In this document: piece after piece, positions 17,456 through 26,039 of the stretch
Layout of the letters: the number at the start of each line of letters is the position of its first letter
Numbering within the stretch: the first letter of the stretch is position 1
From: an uncultured Agathobacter sp.
GTDB taxonomy: Bacteria; Bacillota; Clostridia; Lachnospirales; Lachnospiraceae
Length of the DNA: 32,672 nt
Direction: 5' to 3'
Assembly (NCBI GenBank): GCA_944381555.1
Contig: CALWLL010000003.1
Span: 1 to 32,672 of the forward strand
The notes under the pieces: model-generated
What the model saw: the letters and a program-made list of their open reading frames with translations, nothing else
Told to the model about the DNA's origin: nothing
Databases searched by the model: none
Program-made: the position numbers and the translations under genes

Positions 17456-17683
17456 CTATTCGTCACCAAGGCGCTCAATTAAATCATACAACGCCTCTGC
17501 GGAGTTAAAGTTCTCCGGTATGATTTCTTCTGCCGGAATCACAACATCAAATACATCATTGATTTCCGCGATAATAGATACGATATCAAAAGAATCTAAT
17601 ATTTTGTCGTCAATAAGTGTATCACACGTTTCAAAGTCTACATCCGGGTGTAAATCAGTTAAAATTTCTAATAATTCATCCAT
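17456..17683 (-). CDS. Acyl/aminoacyl carrier protein (DltC-like)
   Basis: 75 aa, very acidic, four-helix carrier protein. The phosphopantetheine site is D-S-F-D-I-V with Ser31. D-S-F-D is the form usual for DltC and peptide-carrier proteins (the fatty-acid ACP has D-S-L-D). AAGGAG precedes the ATG, and the start is 2 bp after the stop of the adenylating enzyme gene. It should be loaded by that enzyme and deliver the aminoacyl thioester to the MBOAT protein. Confidence 0.92.
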   Translation of the reverse strand: MDELLEILTDLHPDVDFETCDTLIDDKILDSFDIVSIIAEINDVFDVVIPAEEIIPENFNSAEALYDLIERLGDE

Positions 17684-17685
17684 TC

Positions 17686-19221
17686 TTATTTCTCCTTTTT
17701 CTTTTCTTCATAAAGTTTTGCAAGGTACACTCTATCTAATTTTCCATTCGCAGTCAATGGCATCTTATCAAGTTTCTCTACCTTATTCGGAATCATATAG
17801 CGCGGTAGCTTTTCTTTTAGGATTGCGACCAGCTCTTTGCTCTCTATCTCTCCTGCAAAATACAGTACAATTTTCTCTTTTTCTTTATCGTATATACAAC
17901 ACGAAGAAGTAATCCCTTCTAACAGGTTGACATTCACTTCAATTTCACCAAGCTCGATTCTATGTCCCATATGCTTAATCTGATAATCCTTACGGGACAC
18001 AAATACCAGTTCTCCTCTTTCGTTCCACTTTCCCAAATCTCCCGTGCGGTAAATCAGCTCCGGATAACGGTCATTAAGCGGATTTTGAACAAACGCTTCG
18101 TTTGTTTTCTCAAAGTTGTGGTAATAGCCTAATGTAAGAGAGGTTCCTCTTACACAGATTTCCCCAACCTCGCCTTCTTTTGCGAGTTGGTTATCATTAT
18201 TTAAAAGCAAAATCTCCGTGTTGTGGAACGGACGTCCGACCGGCATCACTTCATCTAACGCAAAGTCCCGGTTTACCTTATAGTAACAGCACATACCGGT
18301 ACACTCTGTCGGTCCATACAAATTGGTAAACTTCGCATTTGGAAGCGTCTCTTTCCAGATATGAAACTGCTTAATCGGAAATACTTCACTGCCAAACGCA
18401 ACCGCATGCAGATACTTTGGAACAACCTTATCAAAGGCCTTAAAGGCTGAAATCATGGTAAGTGCCGATACCACCCAGCACACAGTATTGATTTTATGTT
18501 CATTTAAGAATTCTACTAATTTAATCGGAAACATAAACAGACTCTTTGGCACAAGATAAGTTGTCGCACCGAATTTTAAGGTTGGATACAGTTCCTTTAA
18601 ACATGCATCAAAATACAACGGAGTCTGGTTTCCGAATATGGTATCCTCATTAAATTCCAATACCTCGGATAAGTTTTCAATATAATCAATAACCGAACGG
18701 TGGCAGGCCACAACACCCTTTGGTATTCCTGTAGAACCCGAAGTAAATACAATATAGATAGGATCTGTATCCAGTTGTCTGTCACGGATCTTTGCCAACG
18801 CATCCTCATCAATTTCGTTTTTTACTACTTCATCATAGAGAAGAACTTCTATATTTTGTCCTTCTTTTATAAATGTTTTTGCGGTTTCCTGCGTCGTTTC
18901 ATCACAGATCATTACCTTTGGCTGCAAATTGTCAAAAATAAGTTCAATACGAAAAGCCGGCATTTCTGCATCAATTGGTACATAGAAATCGCCGCCGTAT
19001 ACACATCCGAAAAATGCCGCAATCATCTTTGGATGTTTTTCCATAAATACTACAACCGGCTCATTGTAATATCCCTGCTTATTCAGATAAGAACCGATTG
19101 CCCTGCTGTCATGGTATACCTCTCCAAAGGTAAGCCCCATATTCTCATTTGCAAAAGCAATCTTATCCGGAAGTCTGTTTACTGTACCTTCCAGATATTC
19201 TAAGACATTCGTCTGCTGCAT
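17686..19221 (-). CDS. Amino-acid adenylating enzyme (DltA-like)
   Basis: 511 aa, a stand-alone adenylation domain that activates an amino acid with ATP and loads it on a carrier protein. Motifs: F-T-S-G-S-T-G-I-P-K-G (159-169), Y-F-D-A-C (203-207, Asp205 for the alpha-amino group), L-Y-G-P-T-E (301-306), Y-R-T-G-D-L-G (391-397), G-H-R-I-E-L-G-E-I-E (419-428) and N-G-K-L-D-R with Lys494. Size and neighbours match DltA. However, at the position of the DltA Cys (F-C-G-E-V in Bacillus) this protein has F-G-S-E-V (Gly277), so D-Ala is not a safe substrate call. AGAGGAG precedes the ATG. Confidence 0.9.
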   Translation of the reverse strand: MQQTNVLEYLEGTVNRLPDKIAFANENMGLTFGEVYHDSRAIGSYLNKQGYYNEPVVVFMEKHPKMIAAFFGCVYGGDFYVPIDAEMPAFRIELIFDNLQPKVMICDETTQETAKTFIKEGQNIEVLLYDEVVKNEIDEDALAKIRDRQLDTDPIYIVFTSGSTGIPKGVVACHRSVIDYIENLSEVLEFNEDTIFGNQTPLYFDACLKELYPTLKFGATTYLVPKSLFMFPIKLVEFLNEHKINTVCWVVSALTMISAFKAFDKVVPKYLHAVAFGSEVFPIKQFHIWKETLPNAKFTNLYGPTECTGMCCYYKVNRDFALDEVMPVGRPFHNTEILLLNNDNQLAKEGEVGEICVRGTSLTLGYYHNFEKTNEAFVQNPLNDRYPELIYRTGDLGKWNERGELVFVSRKDYQIKHMGHRIELGEIEVNVNLLEGITSSCCIYDKEKEKIVLYFAGEIESKELVAILKEKLPRYMIPNKVEKLDKMPLTANGKLDRVYLAKLYEEKKKEK

Positions 19222-19250
19222 ATCTATTCTCCTCTTCCATCCTGTGACCT

Positions 19251-19976
19251 TTATTTAAGCAGAACCACCAAATTCTGATAGTCCAAAAGAATTTCCTTCC
19301 CACACGCAAGCAGAGAGGTGCGCGCTAATACCTCTAGGGTATCAATCACACCATCTCCTAATTCGTAAGCATTCTTAAGTAAAGATAATTCTGTGCAGCC
19401 AAGCACGATTGCCTGCGCACGCTTTTCTGTCACAAGATGTGATTTTACTTTCATAAATTCTGCTAACGGCGGCATTTTGCCTGCCTTAATTTCATCATAA
19501 ATCATCTTCATGACCAGCTTCTGATATTCCGCCTCCGGAGTAACTGCTGTCATGCCTAAGCTTTCTATTTCTTTTTGGAAAATACCGCTGATTATGGTTC
19601 CGTCCGTAGCCATGATTCCAACTGTTTGCGCCCCTGCGTCCCTTAAGTGCAGTGCAGTCTCCCGAATCCCATGTATGACAGGAACTTCAATATTTTCTTT
19701 TATTTCATCATGAAAGTAATGTGCTGTCATGCAAGGAATTGCAATCACATCTGCACCTTGTTTTTCAAGCGCTTGTCCAACCTCCAGCATCTTTGGCAAT
19801 GGATTCTCGTCACTCTGACCTAAAATGTATTTCGTACGGTCGGGTATTCGCGGGCAGTTATATATGATCATATCAAGATGCTCCTGATCGCACTCTGCCT
19901 TCGTCATTTTAATGACCAGTTCCATGAAGTATGCTGTAGCCAGTGGTCCAAGTCCTCCAATAACTCCCAGCCTCAT
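19251..19976 (-). CDS. Amino-acid racemase, Asp/Glu racemase family
   Basis: 241 aa cofactor-independent racemase. The N-terminus G-V-I-G-G-L-G-P-L-A-T, the first catalytic Cys in I-P-C-M-T-A-H (Cys82) and the second in L-G-C-T-E-L-S (Cys194) are the two-Cys acid/base pair of the family. It interconverts L- and D-forms of an amino acid; Asp and Glu are typical, but broad-range members exist. It lies between the transglutaminase-like gene (20-bp gap) and the adenylating enzyme gene (29-bp gap), and so probably supplies the D-amino acid used by this operon. The ribosome site AAGGGGA is fair. Confidence 0.9.
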   Translation of the reverse strand: MRLGVIGGLGPLATAYFMELVIKMTKAECDQEHLDMIIYNCPRIPDRTKYILGQSDENPLPKMLEVGQALEKQGADVIAIPCMTAHYFHDEIKENIEVPVIHGIRETALHLRDAGAQTVGIMATDGTIISGIFQKEIESLGMTAVTPEAEYQKLVMKMIYDEIKAGKMPPLAEFMKVKSHLVTEKRAQAIVLGCTELSLLKNAYELGDGVIDTLEVLARTSLLACGKEILLDYQNLVVLLK

Positions 19977-19996
19977 ACAAATAATTTTCCCCTTAA

Positions 19997-21313
19997 CTAA
20001 TTTTTAATCTTTCCGGCAGAATAATCCACCTTGCTCTGAACAGACACGATTGCTCTTTCCGGATAAGCATTTGTATCAAAAATATGACTGTTGTTATGAC
20101 TGATCGAATATTCCTCTAACTCTGCGTCCGTTACCATAAAGAACAAATCTCCTGTCCCTTTTCGCGGAGTAGCGTCCACATGATACCAGCCGTCTCCCAG
20201 ATTTATCAGACTCCAGTAGTGGCTCGAGTGAGAAGTATCACTCTTTACAACATCAATATTCTCAATCCCTGCCGCAGTAAACAATGCTTTTGCTGCCGCA
20301 AAATAATTATAACAGTCACCGGATCTCTCTGTAAATGCCTGATAAGCGCCTTGTACCCAACTAGATTTGTCTGAATCATTTACATATCCGATATTAAGAT
20401 TGGTCCACCGGTAGATTGCAAAGGCAACCTCCATTTGAGACATGGATTCATTGGTAATAACCGACAGAATCTCCCTTGCAATTTGCATTACCGTTTCTTC
20501 GTCCACATAATTAGACGGTTTCTCCTTTACCGTTAATGTAACCGTAACCGATGAGCTGTTTCCTGCTGCATCTGTTGCCGTATAAACCACCTCATATTCG
20601 CCCGGTTCATCTAGGTTTACCTTACTGTTATCAATCGTAAGCGTTGGGTTTTCATCCTCGTTATCTGTAACCGTAATGCCTAAGCGGTAACTTACCGATT
20701 CTCCTACGATAATCGAACTGTCTTTCGCTCCCGTAATCACCGGAGGCTCACTGTCTGTAAGCACATGCATAACTGACTTAACTTCTGTAGAATTGCCTCT
20801 CTCATCCGTTAATACTACTACAACTTCAATATCACCTTTACTTGTTACATCCGGTACTTCTTTATAAGAAACCGTCACATCTGAACAATCGGTAATATTC
20901 GTTACAAATTCTTCTGCCTTTGGCAACTCTCCGGCTTTTGTTGTTACCTCAACCACATCTGCTTTTGGCGCAGCCGTATCACGGATGATAAGCATGGAAT
21001 CAAACTCTCTGTTCCCTACCTTTATAATAATATTGTGGGCTCCAACCTTTTGGGTATCAATAGAAGATACATCTGTTACAAACTCTGCGCCTTCCTCTTC
21101 CACAAACATATCTAAAGTAATCTCATTACCGGCCTCCATAACCACTTCATCTTCAACCGGATTCCATAAAAGAAAACCAAGCAGTAACGCAATCAATAGT
21201 ATTAGTAACACGGCTGCCGAAATCATCAATATACGGACCTTGCGCTCTCTTGCCCTTCTCTTTCTTGCATTTATTCTTCTTTTTTCTATATATCTATCCG
21301 TTGATTCCCTCAT
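19997..21313 (-). CDS. Membrane-anchored transglutaminase-like protein with Ig-like domains
   Basis: 438 aa. A very basic cytoplasmic start (Arg/Lys-rich, 1-26) and one membrane helix (27-50) are followed by Ig-like repeats (about 55-265), the last of DUF5011/HYR type (P-P-V-I-T-G ... D-N-E-D ... Y-T-A-T-D-A-A-G-N). The C-terminal transglutaminase-like domain has the triad Cys334 (S-G-D-C-Y), His365 (S-H-Y-W) and Asp380 (H-V-D-A-T-P). It acts outside the cell, as a peptide-bond hydrolase or cross-linker. I chose ATG 21313: the TTG at 21346 would be only about 6 bases from the transcription start. First gene of the Dlt-like operon. The ribosome site (GGAAAG) is weak, and a small hairpin lies in the leader. 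Confidence 0.85.
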   Translation of the reverse strand: MRESTDRYIEKRRINARKRRARERKVRILMISAAVLLILLIALLLGFLLWNPVEDEVVMEAGNEITLDMFVEEEGAEFVTDVSSIDTQKVGAHNIIIKVGNREFDSMLIIRDTAAPKADVVEVTTKAGELPKAEEFVTNITDCSDVTVSYKEVPDVTSKGDIEVVVVLTDERGNSTEVKSVMHVLTDSEPPVITGAKDSSIIVGESVSYRLGITVTDNEDENPTLTIDNSKVNLDEPGEYEVVYTATDAAGNSSSVTVTLTVKEKPSNYVDEETVMQIAREILSVITNESMSQMEVAFAIYRWTNLNIGYVNDSDKSSWVQGAYQAFTERSGDCYNYFAAAKALFTAAGIENIDVVKSDTSHSSHYWSLINLGDGWYHVDATPRKGTGDLFFMVTDAELEEYSISHNNSHIFDTNAYPERAIVSVQSKVDYSAGKIKN

Positions 21314-21358
21314 CTTACTTTCAACTTTCCGGGCATAAGCCCCCAATTATCACAGTAG

Positions 21359-21387
21359 ATTATACCCCCGACACTTTTGTTCGTCAA
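21359..21387 (-). promoter_or_regulatory. Strong sigma-A promoter of the racemase/Dlt-like operon
   Basis: Minus strand TTGACG (382-387 of the 21-kb block, i.e. 21382-21387), exactly 17 bp, TATAAT (21359-21364). The start would be near 21352, giving a 39-base leader to ATG 21313. It lies between the MATE gene stop and the transglutaminase-like gene, and so marks the head of the seven-gene unit. Confidence 0.75.
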
Positions 21388-21389
21388 TA

Positions 21390-22712
21390 TCATTCACTTA
21401 TGAGTTTCATGGTTCTCCATTTTCCGGTCTGCCAGCGCGCAACCATGCATACCGCACGAACTCCCTCATCCAGTGCCATGCCGATAAAAGCTCCTACTGC
21501 CATCATTCCCAAGTGGATTCCAAAAAAGTAGGTTCCTCCGGCGGCGCACAGAAGCATGAAAACTGCCCCCATAACCGTCGTAAAAAGTGCATCGCCGCTT
21601 GTTTTTAACGCCTGCACAAAAACCAGATTTGTAGCACGCCCAACTTCTAAGAAAATATCTACTACCAGAAGTTTACCTACCAAATCAATCATTACCGGAT
21701 CATCCGTAAACAGCATCATAATGTAATCTGAGAAGAGTGCAAAAATACTCGCAAGCCCCGCGCCTGCTATCACACCGATTACCGCTGCTTTTTTGGTTCC
21801 CTTGTCACATTCCTCATATTCCTTTGCCCCAATCCTCCAGCCTGTCAGGATGGCATTGGCACTTGCCATACCTGCACTGACGCAGTACGCAAAGTTGACT
21901 ATCTGCATGGCATAGGAACGGGCTGTTACATTTAAGCCTTCCGCATCCATTTGATTGAGCAGGCTGATAATAACCGTCATTGCAATATTATAAAACACGG
22001 ATTCCATTGCAGACGGAAATCCGATTCTTACAATCTGCTGTAAAATCTCTCTCTTTGAAACCGAATCTTTTATATTTTTTACCTGTACCAATCTGTTAGA
22101 AGCAACGACGACCATCGTAAGATTTACTACTTTGGAAATAACAGTTGCCAAAGCTACGCCCGCCACTCCCCAATCCATGACAAACAGGAAAAATGCATTT
22201 AATACCAGATTAACTATATTAGCTATAATGGTCGCAGTCATTGGCTGCCTGGTATGTCCGAATGCTCTCAAATAATTTGAAAATATAGGAATGGAAGCAT
22301 TTAAGATACATGCTCCTCCTACAATCTGTAAATATGTCTTTGCATACTCTTTTAATAATGGTGCGATTCCCATAGTATCCAAAATCCAGTCTGCACCGAA
22401 AAACAGGACTGCTGAGAGCAGAACCCCGATTGTCAGATTGAATGCCAGACCTATCTGCCTTGCCTGATAAGCAACTCCCGGACGGCCTGCACCGATATAC
22501 TGGGTCATAACTGCGGTCATTCCTGATGTGATGACCGAGAACATAATAATAAACATTCCGATATACGTATTTGCAGTTCCGACCGCACCTACTGCATCAT
22601 CATTTACTGCCGACAGCATCATGGTATCCGCCATACCCGCCAGCATAAAACATAATAATTCCAGACTGATTGGCACAAATAACTGCACCAAAGACTTTCT
22701 TCCGTCTTTCAA
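21390..22712 (-). CDS. MATE-family efflux transporter
   Basis: 440 aa with 12 hydrophobic segments in two related halves, the MATE fold of cation-coupled drug or metabolite exporters. Typical stretches are P-I-S-L-E-L-L near the start, M-T-A-V-M-T-Q-Y-I-G-A-G in the first half and G-F-P-S-A-M-E-S in the second. The start codon is TTG (22710-22712) with a strong AAGGAGG seven bases upstream; no better ATG exists. The gap to tcdA is 2 bp, so the two are translated together. Substrate unknown. Although it is next to the Dlt-like operon, the promoter at 21359-21387 separates them. Confidence 0.92.
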   Translation of the reverse strand: MKDGRKSLVQLFVPISLELLCFMLAGMADTMMLSAVNDDAVGAVGTANTYIGMFIIMFSVITSGMTAVMTQYIGAGRPGVAYQARQIGLAFNLTIGVLLSAVLFFGADWILDTMGIAPLLKEYAKTYLQIVGGACILNASIPIFSNYLRAFGHTRQPMTATIIANIVNLVLNAFFLFVMDWGVAGVALATVISKVVNLTMVVVASNRLVQVKNIKDSVSKREILQQIVRIGFPSAMESVFYNIAMTVIISLLNQMDAEGLNVTARSYAMQIVNFAYCVSAGMASANAILTGWRIGAKEYEECDKGTKKAAVIGVIAGAGLASIFALFSDYIMMLFTDDPVMIDLVGKLLVVDIFLEVGRATNLVFVQALKTSGDALFTTVMGAVFMLLCAAGGTYFFGIHLGMMAVGAFIGMALDEGVRAVCMVARWQTGKWRTMKLISE

Positions 22713-22714
22713 AA

Positions 22715-23440
22715 CTATACCTCCTTCGTTAAATCCTTGACTACTTCACCTGCTATGATGAGTCCTGCGACCGAAGGCACAAACGCGACCGAACCGGGAA
22801 TGGCCCTTCTTAGACGTTTTTCATCACTCACAAATGATTCATCTTCTATTGGCGCTTTTGGCGTCTCTTTAGAGTATACCACTTTAAGATGTTTAATATT
22901 TCGCTTCTTAAGTTCTCTCCTCATCACCTTTGCAAGCGGACATACTGAGGTTTTATAGATATCTGCAACCTCAAATGCCGCAGGGTCTAACTTGTTTCCC
23001 GCACCCATGCTGCTGATAATCGGTGTATTTGCTTTCTGGCACGCTTCTGCCAACGCTATTTTGGCAGTAACCGTATCTACTGCATCAATTACATAATCAT
23101 ATTTGCAGAAGTCAAACCGCTCTTTTGTCTCCGGCAGAAAGAAGCAATCCTGTGCTTCCACCTTGATATCGGGATTAATCTCCCACAGATGCTCCTTCAT
23201 AACCTCTACTTTTTTTCGTCCGACAGTTTTTGTTGTTGCAATCAACTGTCTGTTGATATTGCTTACCGCCACTTCATCACTATCTACAATGGTGATTGTC
23301 CCGATTCCACTGCGAGCCAGCGCATCCGCTGCGTGTCCGCCCACGCCGCCAATCCCAAATACTGCCACATGTGCATTATTTAATTTCTTCATTGCCTCTT
23401 GCCCCAGCAGTCGTTTTGTTCTGTCAAACCGCTCGCTCAT
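22715..23440 (-). CDS. tcdA: tRNA threonylcarbamoyladenosine dehydratase (ThiF/E1-like)
   Basis: 241 aa. E1-like enzyme that uses ATP to cyclise t6A37 to ct6A37 in tRNAs decoding ANN codons. Seen: R-F-D-R-T-K-R-L-L-G at the start, the nucleotide-binding G-I-G-G-V-G-G-H (29-36), D-S-D-E-V (53-57), N-I-N-R-Q (61-65) and A-I-D-A-V-D. The C-terminal P-G-S-V-A-F-V-P-S-V-A-G is typical of TcdA. It lacks the CxxC zinc pairs of ThiF/MoeB, which supports TcdA. Between fbp (28-bp gap) and the MATE gene. Confidence 0.9.
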   Translation of the reverse strand: MSERFDRTKRLLGQEAMKKLNNAHVAVFGIGGVGGHAADALARSGIGTITIVDSDEVAVSNINRQLIATTKTVGRKKVEVMKEHLWEINPDIKVEAQDCFFLPETKERFDFCKYDYVIDAVDTVTAKIALAEACQKANTPIISSMGAGNKLDPAAFEVADIYKTSVCPLAKVMRRELKKRNIKHLKVVYSKETPKAPIEDESFVSDEKRLRRAIPGSVAFVPSVAGLIIAGEVVKDLTKEV

Positions 23441-23468
23441 CCGATACTCCTTTTACATATTTCTTCTA

Positions 23469-25424
23469 TCAAAACTCTTCTTCAATCACACCTTCACGGT
23501 AAGCACGAAGCAGCGCTTCCAAATCTGCTATCTCTTCTTTCATTCCCTTTCCAAGATCAGTATCTGCTATTGTCTTACGTTTTATCACGCGCTGTACCAG
23601 TATCTTGTGCGAAACAACATCATTTCCTTCTAAAATTGCCTTTTCTACCGATTCAAACGGTTCATGCTCGGCCAGTACAAGTCCAAAGGAATTATAAATA
23701 AGCGTATAGCCCGCAATACCTGTTTTCTCCTGATATGCCTTAGAAAAGCCACCGTCGATAATTAAGACTTTTCCATTACAATGTATCGGGGATTGGCCGT
23801 CTTTTACCAATACCGGAATGTGGCCATTGATAATATGCGCTTCCTTTCCCGCCAGACCGAACTCTTTTAGAATCCTGTCTGCCACCTCTTCATTCTCAAT
23901 CAATTTGTAATATGGATTCTTTGGCTCTTTATAGGTATTCTTGTCTGCCACAAAATACCGCTCAAAGGTTGTCATTCGTTCTTTGCCGTATACCGGCGAG
24001 TTCTTATTCAGCCACAAAAACCACAAAATATCCAAGCCTTGCTGCTTTTCTTCTGGGTCTGTCGCATAGTATCCCTTGCGTGCATAGCTTTCCAACACAT
24101 CATAAAGCTCTTTTCCTGCATATTCTTCGCCGAAAACCATTACTTTCTTGAATGTACCATCCTCGTTCAGCGGCACACACCCATGATATAAAAGATTCCC
24201 ATTATGCACCGTATACATACTTCCCTTAGTATAAAGAAACTTTGCATGCTTTTGCAATTTCTCGTTATTACAAAACGCATACGTCAGACGTTCCATAACC
24301 TCTTCTTCTTCTTTACTGAGTGCATAAGGATGATTCCAGTCAATGGTTGGAAAATCCTTGTCTAAAAGCGGATGTTCTATGCCCTCAATCAAAACAACCC
24401 CTTTTTCTATATCAATCTTATCCAGAAGCATGCGGTCATCCATCTTAAAATCAGGATTGCGCATAATTATCTGTCCCTCAAGCTTTAACTGCATAACGGT
24501 GACAGCCTTGTGAATCCTCTCATCTATAGCTTTATCACGAATATCGTAAGCATCCTCCCTGTAATTGATATGAAACCGTTCACATGGGTCGTTTTGATAA
24601 TGTTCCAAGGCAAATCTTGCTAACGGAACCAGATTGATTCCATATCCTTCTTCTAAAGTGCTTAAGTTTCCATATCGGGCAGAAACCCGGATAACCGTAC
24701 AGATAAGCGCCGGATTTCCCGCAGCCGCACCCATCCAGCACACATCATGGTTTCCCCACTGTATATCCACAGAATGGTGTGTCATCAAATCATCCATAAC
24801 AAGATGCGGATATGGGCCTCTGTCAAAAATATCTCCGACTACATGAAGGTGGTCCACAACCAGATGACGGATTAAATCGCATAACGCCACAATCAGCTCC
24901 GGCGCCCTGCCCGTTCGGATTGCAGAATGAATGATTTCAAAGTAATAATCCTCCTGATCTGTAACTTCCTGACGACCTGCGAGAAGTTCTTCTATAATAT
25001 AGGCAAACTCTTTTGGCAGCGCCTTACGCACCTTGGAACGGCTGTATTTTGAAGAGGTTTTCTTACATACGCATACCAATCGATACAGGGTTACTGCATA
25101 CCAATCGTCAATATATTTTTCCGTTTGGACTATCTGCGCCAGCTTCTCCTTCGGATAATAAATCAAAGTGGCCAAAGTACGTTTTTCTTTCTCGCTAATC
25201 GTTTTCCCAAATGCATCTTCTATCTTACGCTTAATGGCGCCTGATGCATTTTTGATAATATGCTGGAACTGCTCATATTCTCCGTGAATATCGGTAATAA
25301 AATGCTCCGTCCCCTTCGGAAGACTAAGAATAGACTGCAAATTTATAATTTCTGTCGCTGTCTCTGCAATCGTTGGGTAACGCTTTGCAAGACATTTCAG
25401 ATACCGGATATCGTTTTCCCCCAT
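23469..25424 (-). CDS. fbp: Fructose-1,6-bisphosphatase class III
   Basis: 651 aa, the long Firmicutes class III FBPase with a calcineurin-like metallophosphatase core. It removes the 1-phosphate of fructose 1,6-bisphosphate in gluconeogenesis. Metal-binding motifs are T-D-I-H-G-E (about 44-49), G-D-I-F-D-R-G-P and G-N-H-D-V. Family trademark segments Y-G-I-N-L-V-P and V-H-N-G-N-L-L-Y-H-G are present. Start chosen at ATG 25424 (M-G-E-N-D-I-R-Y-L), which has GGAG six bases upstream; longer starts at 25436 and 25475 have none. Probably leads a transcript with tcdA and the MATE gene. Confidence 0.95.
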   Translation of the reverse strand: MGENDIRYLKCLAKRYPTIAETATEIINLQSILSLPKGTEHFITDIHGEYEQFQHIIKNASGAIKRKIEDAFGKTISEKEKRTLATLIYYPKEKLAQIVQTEKYIDDWYAVTLYRLVCVCKKTSSKYSRSKVRKALPKEFAYIIEELLAGRQEVTDQEDYYFEIIHSAIRTGRAPELIVALCDLIRHLVVDHLHVVGDIFDRGPYPHLVMDDLMTHHSVDIQWGNHDVCWMGAAAGNPALICTVIRVSARYGNLSTLEEGYGINLVPLARFALEHYQNDPCERFHINYREDAYDIRDKAIDERIHKAVTVMQLKLEGQIIMRNPDFKMDDRMLLDKIDIEKGVVLIEGIEHPLLDKDFPTIDWNHPYALSKEEEEVMERLTYAFCNNEKLQKHAKFLYTKGSMYTVHNGNLLYHGCVPLNEDGTFKKVMVFGEEYAGKELYDVLESYARKGYYATDPEEKQQGLDILWFLWLNKNSPVYGKERMTTFERYFVADKNTYKEPKNPYYKLIENEEVADRILKEFGLAGKEAHIINGHIPVLVKDGQSPIHCNGKVLIIDGGFSKAYQEKTGIAGYTLIYNSFGLVLAEHEPFESVEKAILEGNDVVSHKILVQRVIKRKTIADTDLGKGMKEEIADLEALLRAYREGVIEEEF

Positions 25425-25608
25425 AAAAATCTCCATTTCTGAGCGAAAACAAATAACCGTTTGTATCGCCCTCAATCATTTATTCTTACAGACATATTGT
25501 TTTGTCAAACATGGTCGCTTCTATTTTATCTTCATTCCGGCAAACTTGCAACGTCCTTTGTCTTATGTTAAAGTATAATACAGAAAAAATTAAGAAATTG
25601 GAGAATCT

Positions 25609-26013
25609 ATGAAAATAACAATTATAGACGGACAGGGTGGAAAAATCGGAAAAACTGTTATTGAACAGTTGAAAAAAGCGCACCCGGAGCAGGAAGTTTA
25701 TGCAATCGGAACAAACAGCATCGCCACCTCGGCCATGTTAAAAGCCGGTGCGGATTACGGTGCAACCGGTGAGAATCCATGTATTGTCAATGCCAAAAAT
25801 TCCGACATTATTATCGGACCTGTCGGAATTGTCTTTGCAGATGCATTACTCGGTGAAATCACTCCCGCAATCGCCGCTGCAATCGGTTCCAGCCCTGCCT
25901 ATAAGATTTTAATTCCTACCAACCGCTGCAATCACTATATATGCGGATGCGAAAATGATAACATGAGTAATTATATACGTCTTGCATGTGAAAAAGTGGA
26001 GTCCATGCTGTGA
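25609..26013 (+). CDS. DUF3842 family protein
   Basis: 134 aa, soluble. It begins M-K-I-T-I-I-D-G-Q-G-G-K-I-G, a glycine-rich nucleotide-binding-like loop, and has a Cys-rich end (N-R-C-N-H-Y-I-C-G-C). This matches DUF3842, a small Rossmann-like family common in Clostridia with no known role. TTGGAG precedes the ATG, and TATAAT at 25574-25579 could be its -10 box although no good -35 is seen. It is the only plus-strand gene in this part and ends in a bidirectional hairpin. Confidence 0.87.
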   Translation: MKITIIDGQGGKIGKTVIEQLKKAHPEQEVYAIGTNSIATSAMLKAGADYGATGENPCIVNAKNSDIIIGPVGIVFADALLGEITPAIAAAIGSSPAYKILIPTNRCNHYICGCENDNMSNYIRLACEKVESML

Positions 26014-26022
26014 ACTCCACTT
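25994..26022. terminator. Bidirectional terminator between DUF3842 and the ECF gene
   Basis: Stem AAGTGGAGT (25994-26002) with ACTCCACTT (26014-26022). On the minus strand it continues with a run of five Ts, ending the ECF gene. On the plus strand the tail is less T-rich, and the hairpin includes the DUF3842 stop codon. Confidence 0.75.
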
Positions 26023-26039
26023 CTTCAAACTTTTCTATC

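Noticed and set aside
14779-19221. Standard D-alanyl teichoic acid dltABCD operon
   Set aside because: Order and families are similar, but the DltA Cys, the DltD Ser and dltX are missing and a racemase is added, so gene names dltA-D were not applied.
25486-25683. 65-aa minus frame between fbp and DUF3842
   Set aside because: Overlaps the DUF3842 start antisense, low complexity, no ribosome site.
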